Shown piece by piece: positions 1 through 10,336 of a stretch of 64,000 bases of DNA. A model generated the notes under the pieces. The model worked only from the letters and a program-made list of their open reading frames with translations, was not told the origin of the DNA and ran no database searches. The stretch comes from Trichomonas vaginalis G3 (Eukaryota; Parabasalia; Trichomonadida; Trichomonadidae), in NCBI RefSeq assembly GCF_026262505.1, contig NC_067207.1:23900082-23964081 (forward strand), in the 5' to 3' direction. Numbering within the stretch: position 1 is the stretch's first letter; every line of letters begins with the position of its first letter. The translations under genes and the position numbers were made by a program.

Positions 1-1865
1 CATCATAAGGAGAAGAGGAGTATTTCCTTCACAATTTTCAGCGTTAATTTCTGCGCCATGATCAATTAGATATTCAATTTCTTTCATTGTTACATCTTTT
101 CTCGCCATCATAAGGAGAAGAGGAGTGTTTCCGTCACAATTTTCAGCGTTAATTTCTGCGCCATGATCAATTAGATATTCTATTTCATTAATAGCCAAAT
201 CTTCTCTCATTATCAAAAGATGAAGAGAAGTATTCCCATCATTATTTTTCGCATTAATTTCTGCTCCATGGTCGATTAGATATTCTATTTCTTTAATTGT
301 GACATCAATTCTCTCCATCAGAAGATGAAGAGGAGTATTCCCTCCACAATTTTTGGCGTTAGGGTCAGCTCCGTGAGTTATAAGATACTCAAGTTCATTG
401 TTCTCTGTTCGTTCACATTTTGCTGCAATATGGAGGGCAGTATTTCCAAAACCATCTTCAGCCATTATATTTGGACCTTGAGCAATAAGATTTTCAAATG
501 TTTCAAAACCTTTACAATTTAAGGCATATTTAAATAAATGTGGAATTATAGATGGATAACAATTATTCAAGAAATCAACAACATTATTACCTTTCATTTT
601 TTCCACATAAAAATTGTTAAATGTATACCATGGACACTTTTCACAGAATTTACATACAAGGGAGACAATATATTTAAGTAGATTGATACTATTGTATTCA
701 AATGCAAGTTCCAGAATTCTATAATCAAAATAATAATAATATGGGTCCAAATTCTTTTCATTATCAATAATAACTTTTGCTATTTCTACTGAATCTTTTC
801 TAAATAACTCAATTGTCTCATGGAGATAACAGTGCTTGCATTGTGGAAAGAAAATAGTAAAAATATCCCTGCTGTTGGAATATATTGCAAAATCAAGAGC
901 TCTTCGAAAATCAATGCCTTCCCCATAACAAGAATATAAATACTGAAAAAGCATTTCAACAAGCGATGTGATTCGGAATAATGGAGAATAAATCAGACAT
1001 TTATAAATATTGTCATAATCTTCAACATCTATTAAAAATGCTTGAATGTTTTTGTAACGACCACAACATTTTGTTTTGATGTGAATGCCATATTCATTCC
1101 ACAAAAACGAAACAAAGTCAATATTATGTGAAATAATTGCATATTTCATGCATTGTGAAGATGGAGAGCAATATTTTAAGCATTCACTAATGATATCTGG
1201 TTTTCCACTCAAAAATGAAAATTGAACACATATATCAGTAATCTTTGGTTTGAACTCTGTGATCAAGAACTTGAAGCATTTTACAGCACCATGATAACAA
1301 CATAATTCAATTAACGAATATCCTTCGTGGGATGAAAACTTTTTTTTTCCAAAGGATATAAATAACTTTTCAAGCGTACTTCTGCATCAAAATCTTTATC
1401 TTGTGTGAAACCAATGAATGATATTATGTCATCATTCATGATTGCTTTGAAAATGTTGTTTACGTCATGAACATAAATAGAAATATAGTTCAAGTATTTG
1501 AATCGAGGTTTCTTGCGGAAACTCAAAATAGTACCATATTCATGATAAACGAAGTAATTGAAAACTGTTGATATGTTGTCGATCTTTTCTGGTTTGAATT
1601 CTTCGTAAATCATTTTGAAAATAAACCAGTATGACATTAAATAACGATTGTTATACTTGAACATCTTGCTGATTTGTGATAATATTTGATCAGGCATGAA
1701 TATGTTCTTATCAATCAAGTTCCTTTTGACCATCTGATAAATTTGAAGAAGTTTACACTCATCATATGTATTTAATCTGTATAGTTTTGAATATGTATCA
1801 TGATAGTCCTGATACATATTCATCAACGTATCATATTTCAAGCCTACATCAGGTATGGTAGACAT
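1..1865 (-). pseudogene. DUF3447-type ankyrin repeat protein, frameshifted, running off the left edge
   Basis: The reading frame opens at the ATG at 1865 and runs 184 codons to a TAA at 1311. Reading on the minus strand, a run of nine A (plus-strand T run 1340-1348) is where the frame changes; from there the next frame stays open to the window edge. The N-terminal 180 residues match the helical N-terminal layout of the paralogue at 41099-43369. After the shift come the block SLIELCCYHGAVKCFKFL and a DUF3447-like middle. Ankyrin repeats of 33-35 residues with GNTPLHLL and LIDHGAEINAKN motifs follow. The last repeats, at positions 1-210, are nearly identical with a 105-bp period. A TCATAA initiator-like site lies about 10 nt before the ATG. 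Such proteins form a very large trichomonad family, presumed to bind other proteins. The single break in a homopolymer could be a real mutation or a sequencing error. Confidence 0.85.
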
Positions 1866-3173
1866 GAAAATTATGATTAACTTCTCGTTTTAAAAACAAT
1901 TCTAAACGAATTTCTCTTAATTTGAAATACCCAGAATAAAAAATACTCATAAATCGATTTCATTTTATATTATATACAGTTTATCAAAAAATGTTCGACC
2001 AATGAGAATAAAAAGTGACAAGATATTGTAAAATGCACCAATATACTTGTATCATGGCGATGATCAAATTAGGAAAGAATTCCATTTATTGGATGTTCTC
2101 AAAATTCAATTTCAATCAATTTTAATTTTCGAATTTTCATAACAACAGTCTTCATATCAATTATATTCTTCAAAATAGATTCGAGATTGCAAATACAATT
2201 CTATTCTATTCAATTCATATATTCAAAGATGTTCACAAACAAATTCATAGATACTGAATCGAAAATAAACCAATCCATTGTTATGAAGTAAGAACAGTCA
2301 TGATATCGTTTAAATATTCTGATACAATCAATAAATTTTATTCTGAAATGAGAATTATGCAAGCTTTATTCAGAAAAATATAGCAAACAATCAAGCGGCT
2401 TTGTAAAATTCAGAAAATAAAAGTTATTCTCAAATAATACAGATTCTCTTTTTTCTGATTACAAGCAATTGGTTTACTCCATTGCATCAGAAATGAATCC
2501 CAATTGAAAAGGGTTAAAAAGAAATTATAAATTCATCGGAATAAATATCTATCTACTAGGTATATTTCAATTTCATTTTAATAGATGAATATAAATCTTT
2601 TAGAAATGATAGTTTTATAGATCTAAACTTCAAATTTATCCTTTTGATGTATCAAATTGTTCTTACTATCGTTATTAAGAGTTTTTGAGAGAATGGAGCA
2701 GCCAACATTTCTAAAATACAATTTAATTGTGCCAAATAAATCGATCAGATCAAATATGAAAATATTATGAATAATTGTTATTTAGCATTCTAGCTAGATA
2801 GAAAGGTATATCATAATTAAAATCTAGCATCAAATAAACGAGATAGACCGTTTTAAAGAAATTGTAATATTCACAGAAATATTTTTGATTTTTCCTATTT
2901 TAGGACATATTAATCAAGTATTAGCATATTACATATAGCATATAACTCGAATATTACAATCATTTATGTAATTAATTAACCAGATCTGAATCCAAATCTG
3001 CATGTCACTTTTGGCATTTTCTGATTCATGGTTGAGGTTTTATTTTTTTTATCAATACCACACAAACATTTTATACATCCACATTCCATGCAAAGTTTTA
3101 AAATTTAGCTTTTCAGAACTTGATGTTTATTTCTACGATCGTTTTTTTATTATTATTATCTTATCTGAACAAA
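1866..3173. other. AT-rich intergenic stretch
   Basis: No coding region, RNA gene or clear repeat is visible. The only motif noted is TCACTTTT at 3005, which resembles an initiator but lies about 170 nt before the Rab-like ATG, too far for the usual short trichomonad leader. A TCACTTTTT on the minus strand near 2010 is similarly remote from the ankyrin gene start. Confidence 0.6.
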
Positions 3174-3743
3174 ATGACAAATCTTCCAGCTTTTGAATTT
3201 AAAGTAGTAATGATAGGAGCGGTGGCTGTTGGAAAAACATCCATTGCAAACCGATTGCAGTTTCAAGTTTTCGAAGACGATTACCAACCAACAATTGGAG
3301 CAGGATACATTCCTTATAAGACAGAATTTAATGGCAAGCTCGTTGAACTACAAATATGGGATACTGCCGGCATGGAAAAGTATAAATCCCTTGGTTCAAT
3401 TTATTATCGAGATTCTAACGCAGCAATTTTAGTTTACGATCAATCTAGTCAAGAATCAGCTGATGCTCTCGACTCGTGGCTTAATATATTTAAATCATCA
3501 GTAAAATCAGACGTAATAATAGCTGTTGCAGCCAATAAAGACGATTTACCAAAGAAAGTTGTTGATAATGCCAAAATGGAAGAATGGGCAAACCAACAAC
3601 ACTATCCGTTTTTTGTTACATCCGCAAAAACAGGAGTTGGCATCCAAAATCTTTTTAATAAAATCATTGAGCTCCTGATGGAATCGGCAACAGCAAGTTC
3701 AAAAGAGAAAATCAAACTTCGCAGTACAAAAGGCTGTTGCTAA
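3174..3743 (+). CDS. Rab-like small GTPase with a Met in the catalytic Gln position
   Basis: A 189-residue protein with the whole Ras-superfamily motif set: P-loop GAVAVGKTS, switch I ending in PTIGAGY, the WDTAGMEKY motif, the guanine-specificity motif ANKDD, the TSAK motif, and a C-terminal GCC suited to double geranylgeranylation. Rabs recruit effectors to membranes and direct vesicle traffic. I chose the ATG at 3174 because it puts the first beta strand (FEFKVVMIG) at the normal distance. An upstream in-frame ATG at 3120 would add a hydrophobic stretch not expected in a Rab. The usual WDTAGQE reads WDTAGME, so the residue equivalent to Ras Gln61 is Met, which should slow intrinsic GTP hydrolysis. 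The exact Rab subfamily cannot be told from the sequence. Confidence 0.9.
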   Translation: MTNLPAFEFKVVMIGAVAVGKTSIANRLQFQVFEDDYQPTIGAGYIPYKTEFNGKLVELQIWDTAGMEKYKSLGSIYYRDSNAAILVYDQSSQESADALDSWLNIFKSSVKSDVIIAVAANKDDLPKKVVDNAKMEEWANQQHYPFFVTSAKTGVGIQNLFNKIIELLMESATASSKEKIKLRSTKGCC

Positions 3744-3936
3744 TATATTATTCTTCAATATATAGTGTTTGGTGTTAAAATATAGCATAGTTGTATAAAT
3801 AATAAATATTTGCGTACATTAGGCTTTACCTTATCTTTTATTAAACTTTTTTATTTGAATTTTCGCAACAATCACAAATCTTAGCGTCATCTAAACAGTT
3901 TCTTCTAAAATTAATAGATGTTATATATTATATTAC

Positions 3937-5598
3937 ATGAAGTATACACGATTTGATATGACCGATGCAGAAAAATCAAGTTTTGAAAGTTTTTATATCG
4001 AAATTATTTTTTATCTCTATGGTTCTGTACATGTTTATGATACAAATCGTTTGATAAGCGAAAGAACTTCGATCTACTGTTCCTTCTTTCTGATTTTTGT
4101 TATAAAATTTTATATCGTCAGAACGATAAAAGATTTTGTGATGTCTTATCAATATATTCGAAATGGGACTAATAATTTAGAGATAAGACTGAAACAAAAC
4201 GCAATTACTCTTGATGAGTTCTTGAATAGTGAGTTCTCTTTACCAGGTCTTTCTAGAAATATTTCTTCATTTTCATTATTCATCTTACAAAACATTTCAC
4301 AGATCAATAACTATGCAGTTCCACCAGAAATAGATCCATCTAACACATTGTCATCCAAAAGTTTTCATATTTTGATGTCAAACAATGAATTAATTGTGAA
4401 ATTCCTCGAAGAAAACTATAAAACATATATTGATGTTATTAATGAACGATTATCTTCAAATAGTGGTGATATAGTACGTCCAATAATGATTCTGCAGCAT
4501 ATTTTATTAAATAATAATCCAATTCTCAATTTAACAACAGAAGAATCAGAAGGATTCTTTAGACTTCTTCTCAATGATATACAAATCGGTCCAATTTTTA
4601 CATTACTACTCGACATTACGAAATATCAATCAAAACAAGATGAAAATTGGTTTGAAACGTTTAATTCATGGGCAATATTAGTTGAATATCTATCACCAGG
4701 CATCTCACAAGCTTTTTACATCGCTTGCTACTTCGTAAATACTTTTAATAAAGATTCTTCATTTATCAAAACAATATTATCACCAGAGACATTACCAAAC
4801 GTAATAAACATAGCTCTTACAACAGAAGACCAAAACACATCAGAATTGGCCTTCAAATTCTTAATAAATGCTCAAGAAATTTTGAAACCAGAAAATTACC
4901 TTTTAAGACAGAACAGACTTCAGTCAATTGATATTTTGAGTAACGAAGACGATAAAACTGCTTTTCAAGAAAATTCAAATATTTTACCGGAAGAACTGGC
5001 CGAATTTACAGGTTTACTTGATTTTATTAAGGAAACACAGAATGATGTTGCCGGATTTATAGTTTCCACGCCTGAATTCGTTCCTTGTAAGAGAATGGCG
5101 ATTCAATACATGTTAAATTACGATGATACGCAAATGGAATCAACAGAAGCGATGTATAGTGTCCTTATGTACCTGAATAACTCGATAATTAACTATCCAA
5201 CCAATGATTTTTTGGCAATTTCTTATGTTGAATGTTTTAAGTCAATTGCAACAGCTTCAAACATTGATAGTTTTGATATCAAACCTGTGATACAGAATAT
5301 TCTTAGTTTGACAGCGAATAAAAAGGAAATTGTCGCATCATTTTGGGGATGCATTGATAAAATCGCTAGAATCATTAATAAACTTGTTTTGAAAGAAACA
5401 ATTCCACAACCTGATGAATGGCCAACGTTTTTGACAAAATATTTGATTCCAAGGGATAGAACAAGGAGAAATGACTACGGAGGCTTCTCAAGAGCCAATA
5501 GAAGACAAGCAAGATTACCTAGATATTACTGCGTTGACGAAGAAGACATGTCTCGACTTCCTGTAGATTTTGAAGATTATTCAAGTGAAGAAGATTAA
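3937..5598 (+). CDS. Unrecognised helical repeat-type protein (weak SAPS-like look)
   Basis: An open frame of 553 codons. An internal ATG at 4141 (MSYQYIRNGTNN) is an alternative start giving 485 residues. It may be the better one, because the first 68 residues look like low-complexity AT-rich translation. The protein is leucine- and isoleucine-rich and predicted mostly helical, and ends in an arginine-rich patch followed by an acidic tail (DFEDYSSEED). The segment around ITLDEFLNSE, followed by evenly spaced helices, recalls the SAPS-domain regulatory subunits of protein phosphatase 6. The likeness is weak and I do not assign a function. No signal peptide or convincing membrane segment is seen. 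Coding is supported by the long open frame and even codon use. Confidence 0.7.
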   Translation: MKYTRFDMTDAEKSSFESFYIEIIFYLYGSVHVYDTNRLISERTSIYCSFFLIFVIKFYIVRTIKDFVMSYQYIRNGTNNLEIRLKQNAITLDEFLNSEFSLPGLSRNISSFSLFILQNISQINNYAVPPEIDPSNTLSSKSFHILMSNNELIVKFLEENYKTYIDVINERLSSNSGDIVRPIMILQHILLNNNPILNLTTEESEGFFRLLLNDIQIGPIFTLLLDITKYQSKQDENWFETFNSWAILVEYLSPGISQAFYIACYFVNTFNKDSSFIKTILSPETLPNVINIALTTEDQNTSELAFKFLINAQEILKPENYLLRQNRLQSIDILSNEDDKTAFQENSNILPEELAEFTGLLDFIKETQNDVAGFIVSTPEFVPCKRMAIQYMLNYDDTQMESTEAMYSVLMYLNNSIINYPTNDFLAISYVECFKSIATASNIDSFDIKPVIQNILSLTANKKEIVASFWGCIDKIARIINKLVLKETIPQPDEWPTFLTKYLIPRDRTRRNDYGGFSRANRRQARLPRYYCVDEEDMSRLPVDFEDYSSEED

Positions 5599-6052
5599 TT
5601 TCTTTTATAAAATGTATTGTATTTTATCTTATTTGATTATATTTTACCAGAAACTATTGTATTTAGCAATAAACTTAATATTGAATTTTTGAATTTTGTT
5701 GTTGAGTGCGTTTTAATCAAATATGTATTAGTCAATGCATTATATGACTCATTGTTTATATAATTTTTATATTATTACAATCAATGAAGCAATTTTTTAA
5801 TGGAATTTAGGTTTTCTCATGAATTCTTTCACAATGTCAACAATATTTGTATATAGTTGCATCAGAAATTATCATTTACTGGAATAACACAGAACAATAT
5901 TTGAAATAAGAAAATTCCATTTTGATATAGCCAATAAAACATGATATTAATTTGAGGAATTTCATTTTCAGCACAAATATAGTTTATTTTACTAGTTAAA
6001 AGATAAAGGTGTAAAAAGCAATAGATGCACGTTTGAAATTTTTTTTATAACA
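5599..6052. other. Intergenic spacer
   Basis: About 450 bp of AT-rich DNA between two genes in the same orientation. AATAAA-like strings occur just after the upstream stop codon and could serve as polyadenylation signals. No gene or repeat was seen. Confidence 0.5.
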
Positions 6053-7972
6053 ATGAATTTTTGGAGAACTGTTTTAGGACCTTCTAAAGTTCCAAGTACA
6101 GGAGTACAGAAGGAAACAAAGATAGAATATCCAAAAGTGAATGTTGATAAGTATATTACGTCAACAATCAAATATCTTCCTGTTTATAAGAAAGATAAAG
6201 ACATTATTAAAGTTCCTTTTACAATTGCTGTTACTCCAGTTATTTCAGAACCAGAGAAAATACCAAAAATGGAATACAGATACGATGAAGCTCCGAGATG
6301 TCACAATTGCGGAACAATTTGCAATCCAAAATCTATTTTATTCGAAGGAGACCAGAAATTCTTGTGTAACATATGCAAATCAAACAATGATTTGGGTCCA
6401 AACATGAAAGAAAAAGTAAAATCAAATCAATTTCACGTTAATATGGTTGAATATCCATTTAAGGATACAACATTAGCAAATTCGCCATTAAGAAACGTTT
6501 TCATCATCGAGAAATCAGAATCTACGATAAAAACAGGACTTTTCCGCAAAACATTAGATAAATTAACCAAACACGTCAAAACATTAAAATCCGGCTACTT
6601 CTCATTATTTATTTTGACCAATACTCTTACAATTCCTCAAATCAACGAAAACAGACAAGAATTTTCGAATTTAATTTTTGAAGATTTTATTGATCTTAAA
6701 TTACCATCAATAGACAGTGTATTCTTTGATATTTCGAAAGAGAAAGATCTTCTCATACAATACATCAATTCTACTGATGATTTACAGCCAAATCAGACAC
6801 AATCAAACATTTTTGAGATAATTGATTCAATTTCACCATCTTATGCAGGCAAGAACGTGATGTTTACCATGGTTACGTCAACAGTAACAATAGGAAAGAT
6901 GTCTGAAGCTAAAGAATTAGGACATAAATTACTTTCTTTGTTATCTCACTTTGACTTGTTCGTAATGGCCCAAAAAGACGTAGATTATTCACCATTGAGT
7001 GAATTATCGATGTTAAACAACAGCCATTTGACAATTTTCGGAGAAGATCAAATTGAATTTTTATCTGATGATATTCTTTACAGAATTTTCTGTCAGAAGT
7101 GTCCGGCAGCTCTTATTACATGCAAACATCCAAGTTTCGTGTCAATAAAGGAAATAAAAGGCTGCGGAATTTCGAGAAATGAAAATTCTTTCATTACAAC
7201 GGTTTGTCAACCAAATGACACTTTTTTCTTTTTCTTCGAATACACAACAGATCATATTGAGTTTACCAGTCCATCCATGATCTTTGAAACTCGTCTAACG
7301 CATGAAGATGGTTCTACAACGCTAACTGTTTATAGTTTATCTTTTTCTGTTGTTAACAATCACATGAGTGTTATGCAAAACGCAAATGTTGATTTAATTT
7401 TGCAGTCATATATTATGCATGCGATAGATGATGGCAGAAACAAAGGAGATGAACAAATGATGCTGCAAACATTAGATAAACTAAAGGAAGAGTATTTGGA
7501 TGAAACTTTTGTTCAGTTGATGTTGACTGCAACAGGAGATAATATGATGAAATACGCAAGAATTTGTTTTGGAACTGCTGCAAAAATATTGAATTATGAA
7601 ACTGCATGTGAAGTTTATACAAAAACTCCTCAAGAATTTGGATACTTTTTCGTTCCAAAATATTTGTTTTTGACTGATGAAACAAAAGAAGTTCCTCCTT
7701 TGAAATATCTGAATGGATTCAACAAATTTGATCATGGAGCTTTGTTTGTGAAAAGAGATAGCCGTCATTCTGTGATTTTGCTTGCACAAAATGAAGAAAT
7801 TAAAGAATGGATTGAAAATTTGAATGAATTACCATTAAAAGTTATAATGAGAAAGATTTTGACAACCCCGTCTCTGGAAATGATTCATCCAAGAGAGAAC
7901 CAAACAAACAGAACATTTATATTACTATCTAAGTGTATCACTGCTCCTCTTCCTGAAATTAAAAAGGATTAA
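6053..7972 (+). CDS. Sec23/Sec24-like COPII coat protein
   Basis: A 639-residue protein. The zinc-finger region follows the Sec23/24 pattern, with a first C-x2-C in PRCHNCGTICNP and a second in FLCNICKSNND about 20 residues later (residues near 83-111). It is preceded by a YRYDEAPR stretch like the one that introduces this finger in Sec24. Downstream are an alpha/beta segment compatible with the trunk (vWA-like) domain (FIIEKSEST to about residue 330), a beta-rich part, a helical part (VDLILQSYIMHAIDD) and a gelsolin-like C terminus. Sec23/24 dimers form the inner COPII coat and select cargo at ER exit sites. It lacks the long N-terminal tail of typical Sec24 and is shorter than most family members. 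Whether it is a Sec23 or a Sec24 cannot be settled by eye. Confidence 0.8.
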   Translation: MNFWRTVLGPSKVPSTGVQKETKIEYPKVNVDKYITSTIKYLPVYKKDKDIIKVPFTIAVTPVISEPEKIPKMEYRYDEAPRCHNCGTICNPKSILFEGDQKFLCNICKSNNDLGPNMKEKVKSNQFHVNMVEYPFKDTTLANSPLRNVFIIEKSESTIKTGLFRKTLDKLTKHVKTLKSGYFSLFILTNTLTIPQINENRQEFSNLIFEDFIDLKLPSIDSVFFDISKEKDLLIQYINSTDDLQPNQTQSNIFEIIDSISPSYAGKNVMFTMVTSTVTIGKMSEAKELGHKLLSLLSHFDLFVMAQKDVDYSPLSELSMLNNSHLTIFGEDQIEFLSDDILYRIFCQKCPAALITCKHPSFVSIKEIKGCGISRNENSFITTVCQPNDTFFFFFEYTTDHIEFTSPSMIFETRLTHEDGSTTLTVYSLSFSVVNNHMSVMQNANVDLILQSYIMHAIDDGRNKGDEQMMLQTLDKLKEEYLDETFVQLMLTATGDNMMKYARICFGTAAKILNYETACEVYTKTPQEFGYFFVPKYLFLTDETKEVPPLKYLNGFNKFDHGALFVKRDSRHSVILLAQNEEIKEWIENLNELPLKVIMRKILTTPSLEMIHPRENQTNRTFILLSKCITAPLPEIKKD

Positions 7973-8219
7973 ATGTTTAATTTTATTTTCTATAATTTAT
8001 TTATTTATTTTTTGAAACTTTCTAACTTATGAATTAGATGCAGCAATATAAGCATTTTTTGCCTTTTTAGATTTATTTTTTATATGTGCCTGCAATAACA
8101 GATCATACTATTATATCGGATCTTCAAAATAACAATGATTTGAACTTCTTTTGTCAACAAATTGAGATGCTATTGTATCACTCTTAAAATAGCCAGGAAA
8201 AATTGGAGCATTTTCAAAG

Positions 8220-8480
8220 GTTGATCTTAACATCCATGAAATGCATCTACTGATCCTTTATATCCTATTTATTTGTAAACCTATCGTTGAGAAGTTTCGT
8301 GAGTAAACTTTTCGATGAGACAAAAGAAGTATACCTCTTCATAATGCTGTATATGAATAGTAAAGAAAAAGTCTAGCTCCTTATTTCAATGAAAATGATT
8401 ATAGTGGATAAACAGCTCTTCATATTGCACTTTATAAAGTTTATGCAGCCAATACGACTTGAAGCATCCTAAAAATCAAA
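8220..8480 (+). pseudogene. Decayed ankyrin-repeat fragment
   Basis: Within the 620-bp gap 7973-8593, one frame around 8388-8450 reads an ankyrin-like signature: a NDYSG block, a stop in place of the next residue, then TALHIAL. The segment just upstream in nearby frames (LFDETKEVYLF) is also coding-like. Several stops and shifts interrupt it. I read it as the remains of an ankyrin gene of the DUF3447 type. The rest of the gap shows nothing. Confidence 0.35.
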
Positions 8481-8593
8481 GATTTAGGAACATGGTATAT
8501 AGATGATAATGGAATAGAAACTAAACTTCGGATCTTGGGTTAATTTTAGGGGGATGTAAATCTTTTATAAAAGGGGATTTTGGATGCACTGAA

Positions 8594-9640
8594 ATGATCA
8601 ATTTTCACGTATTTAACCCCAAGAACAGACATTCAAGGGTCATTACGATATTGATGGCAACTTTCCATTTAGTATTTTTGTCTTATTTCATTTTAAAGTT
8701 CGTGAAATTCAAAAAATATTATCCAGAAATACAAGTAAATTTCAATAAACATAGAGTATTTGATTGCTTTCTATATAACGGAGAAGCAGAAATGTTGTAT
8801 ATTAGACTCTGGCGACTTGATCCTTATGTTGACAAATTTATAATTTACGCCGGAGGTACTTCTTTCTCAGGAAACAAACGAAACTTATCTACATACCCTT
8901 TTGAGAAAGAAATAAGTCAGTATGAATCAAAAATTCATTGGATTACAGAAGATGCAGGATGCACACTATTAGATTCAAAGCTTTTCAAAGGTACATGGTG
9001 CAGAGAGAATTCCGCACGAAGTGCTATTTACCCAGCATTAAAACAATACGGACCAAACCAAGAAGATTTTATAATCTTTTCAGATCTCGACGAAATACCA
9101 ATAAGATACGCCATGGAGATACTTCAACTAGAGCCACCAGAGACAGGCTATGTTTTAGGTGGTTACTCCTCATCTCCAAACTTCTTTTCTTTGATAGAAA
9201 GATGGGATCTCGTCAGATACTTTAGATGGTTTAAAGATTTTGATAGAATGTCAGAGGCAAGAGGCTTCAATTTCAGTTTGTTCTATATTTTCCCAGCAGC
9301 TACGCATTGTACTTCATGTTTTGATACTTATGAAAAATATCAAAACAAATTACAAACTTTTTCCCATAAAAGTTTGAACAAGAAGCCATACAATACTCCA
9401 AACTTCATATTTAAGCAGAATTATTGTAGAACCAATATCTGGGGAAAGAGATTTGAAGAAAATTTTTCAAATTTACGATATCTAGTTCCAAAACATCCTA
9501 AATTAAGATATTTATTGGATCCAACTTTTATGTTAGATCCAAATAGAACAACATATCGCGAATTCGAGTATTTATCCCTTTGTTCTGGAGATAATTATAA
9601 TAGAAATCCACTTGATGACTTTACGATTGGTTGGGACTAA
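8594..9640 (+). CDS. GT17 family N-acetylglucosaminyltransferase-like type II membrane protein
   Basis: A 348-residue protein with a short cytosolic N terminus, one membrane anchor at about residues 17-37 (an ILMATFHLVFLSYFIL core) and a lumenal catalytic domain. Family-17 hallmarks are present: the opening VFDCFLYNGEAEMLYIRLWRL, then VDKFIIYAGGTSFSG, a lysine-tryptophan-cysteine stretch (KGTWCRE), and the acidic motif FIIFSDLDEIP at about residues 157-168. The best known member is the bisecting beta-1,4-GlcNAc transferase MGAT3. Trichomonads carry several GT17 genes, probably for surface glycan synthesis in the Golgi. The acceptor cannot be predicted. The start is the first ATG, which gives a normal signal anchor. 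Confidence 0.9.
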   Translation: MINFHVFNPKNRHSRVITILMATFHLVFLSYFILKFVKFKKYYPEIQVNFNKHRVFDCFLYNGEAEMLYIRLWRLDPYVDKFIIYAGGTSFSGNKRNLSTYPFEKEISQYESKIHWITEDAGCTLLDSKLFKGTWCRENSARSAIYPALKQYGPNQEDFIIFSDLDEIPIRYAMEILQLEPPETGYVLGGYSSSPNFFSLIERWDLVRYFRWFKDFDRMSEARGFNFSLFYIFPAATHCTSCFDTYEKYQNKLQTFSHKSLNKKPYNTPNFIFKQNYCRTNIWGKRFEENFSNLRYLVPKHPKLRYLLDPTFMLDPNRTTYREFEYLSLCSGDNYNRNPLDDFTIGWD

Positions 9641-10336
9641 CCCATTTCCATTTTTTGTGTTTGTATATAAAGATAATGTTATATGTTTAATTTTTTTTAT
9701 TTGATTTCCTTAAGGGTTTTCCACTTTTTAACAACTTCTCTGTTTTTTTGACTAAAAACTCATGATTGATCAAAAGCAGCTATTCTGTACTTCATACTAT
9801 GAGGTAATAATGTCTTACAATGAGCATTTAAAAGAACTCAAGTTGTGTTTTTATGAATTTTTCATGTTAGAAGTGCAAAAATGGCCTCAAAGTAAATTAA
9901 AGCGATACAGATTGACGATACAGACAGTTTGGTCGGAGAGAAGCGAACCGTTCACCCTTAATCACTACTAACCTAAGATATACCGCCTCTTCTAACTAGT
10001 TTGTTGGTTGCATTTGTCTAGAAAAATTCTATATTTTGGATAAGAATGAGATAAGAATTAAAGAAAAAGATGCAAATGCATAACATGCATATAACTTATT
10101 TGAAAGTATATTAGTATTGTATACGGTGAGATTTGCTTATAAATCAGAAATTGAGAAGGTTACACTCATGACGACACCGAAAAATCGCACAGATACATCT
10201 ATTAGTAAAAAGATTGTTACACAACCATCTATATGATAAGGGAGAACTCATTTAGATGATTTTTAATGATACTATTTCGTTGACACCTATTTTTTGATTG
10301 TCGAAATTTTATGTCAATTTTTCCAATTCAAAATCT
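9641..10336. other. Intergenic spacer
   Basis: About 700 bp without a convincing gene. A 69-codon ATG frame at 9762-9971 has no recognisable domain and no initiator directly upstream, so I do not call it. Confidence 0.45.

Noticed and set aside
3005-3012. TCACTTTT as initiator of the Rab-like gene
   Set aside because: It would give a leader of about 170 nt, far longer than usual for trichomonads, and no intron signals lie in between.
9762-9971. 69-codon ATG frame
   Set aside because: No domain, no initiator directly upstream, and length expected by chance in this composition.
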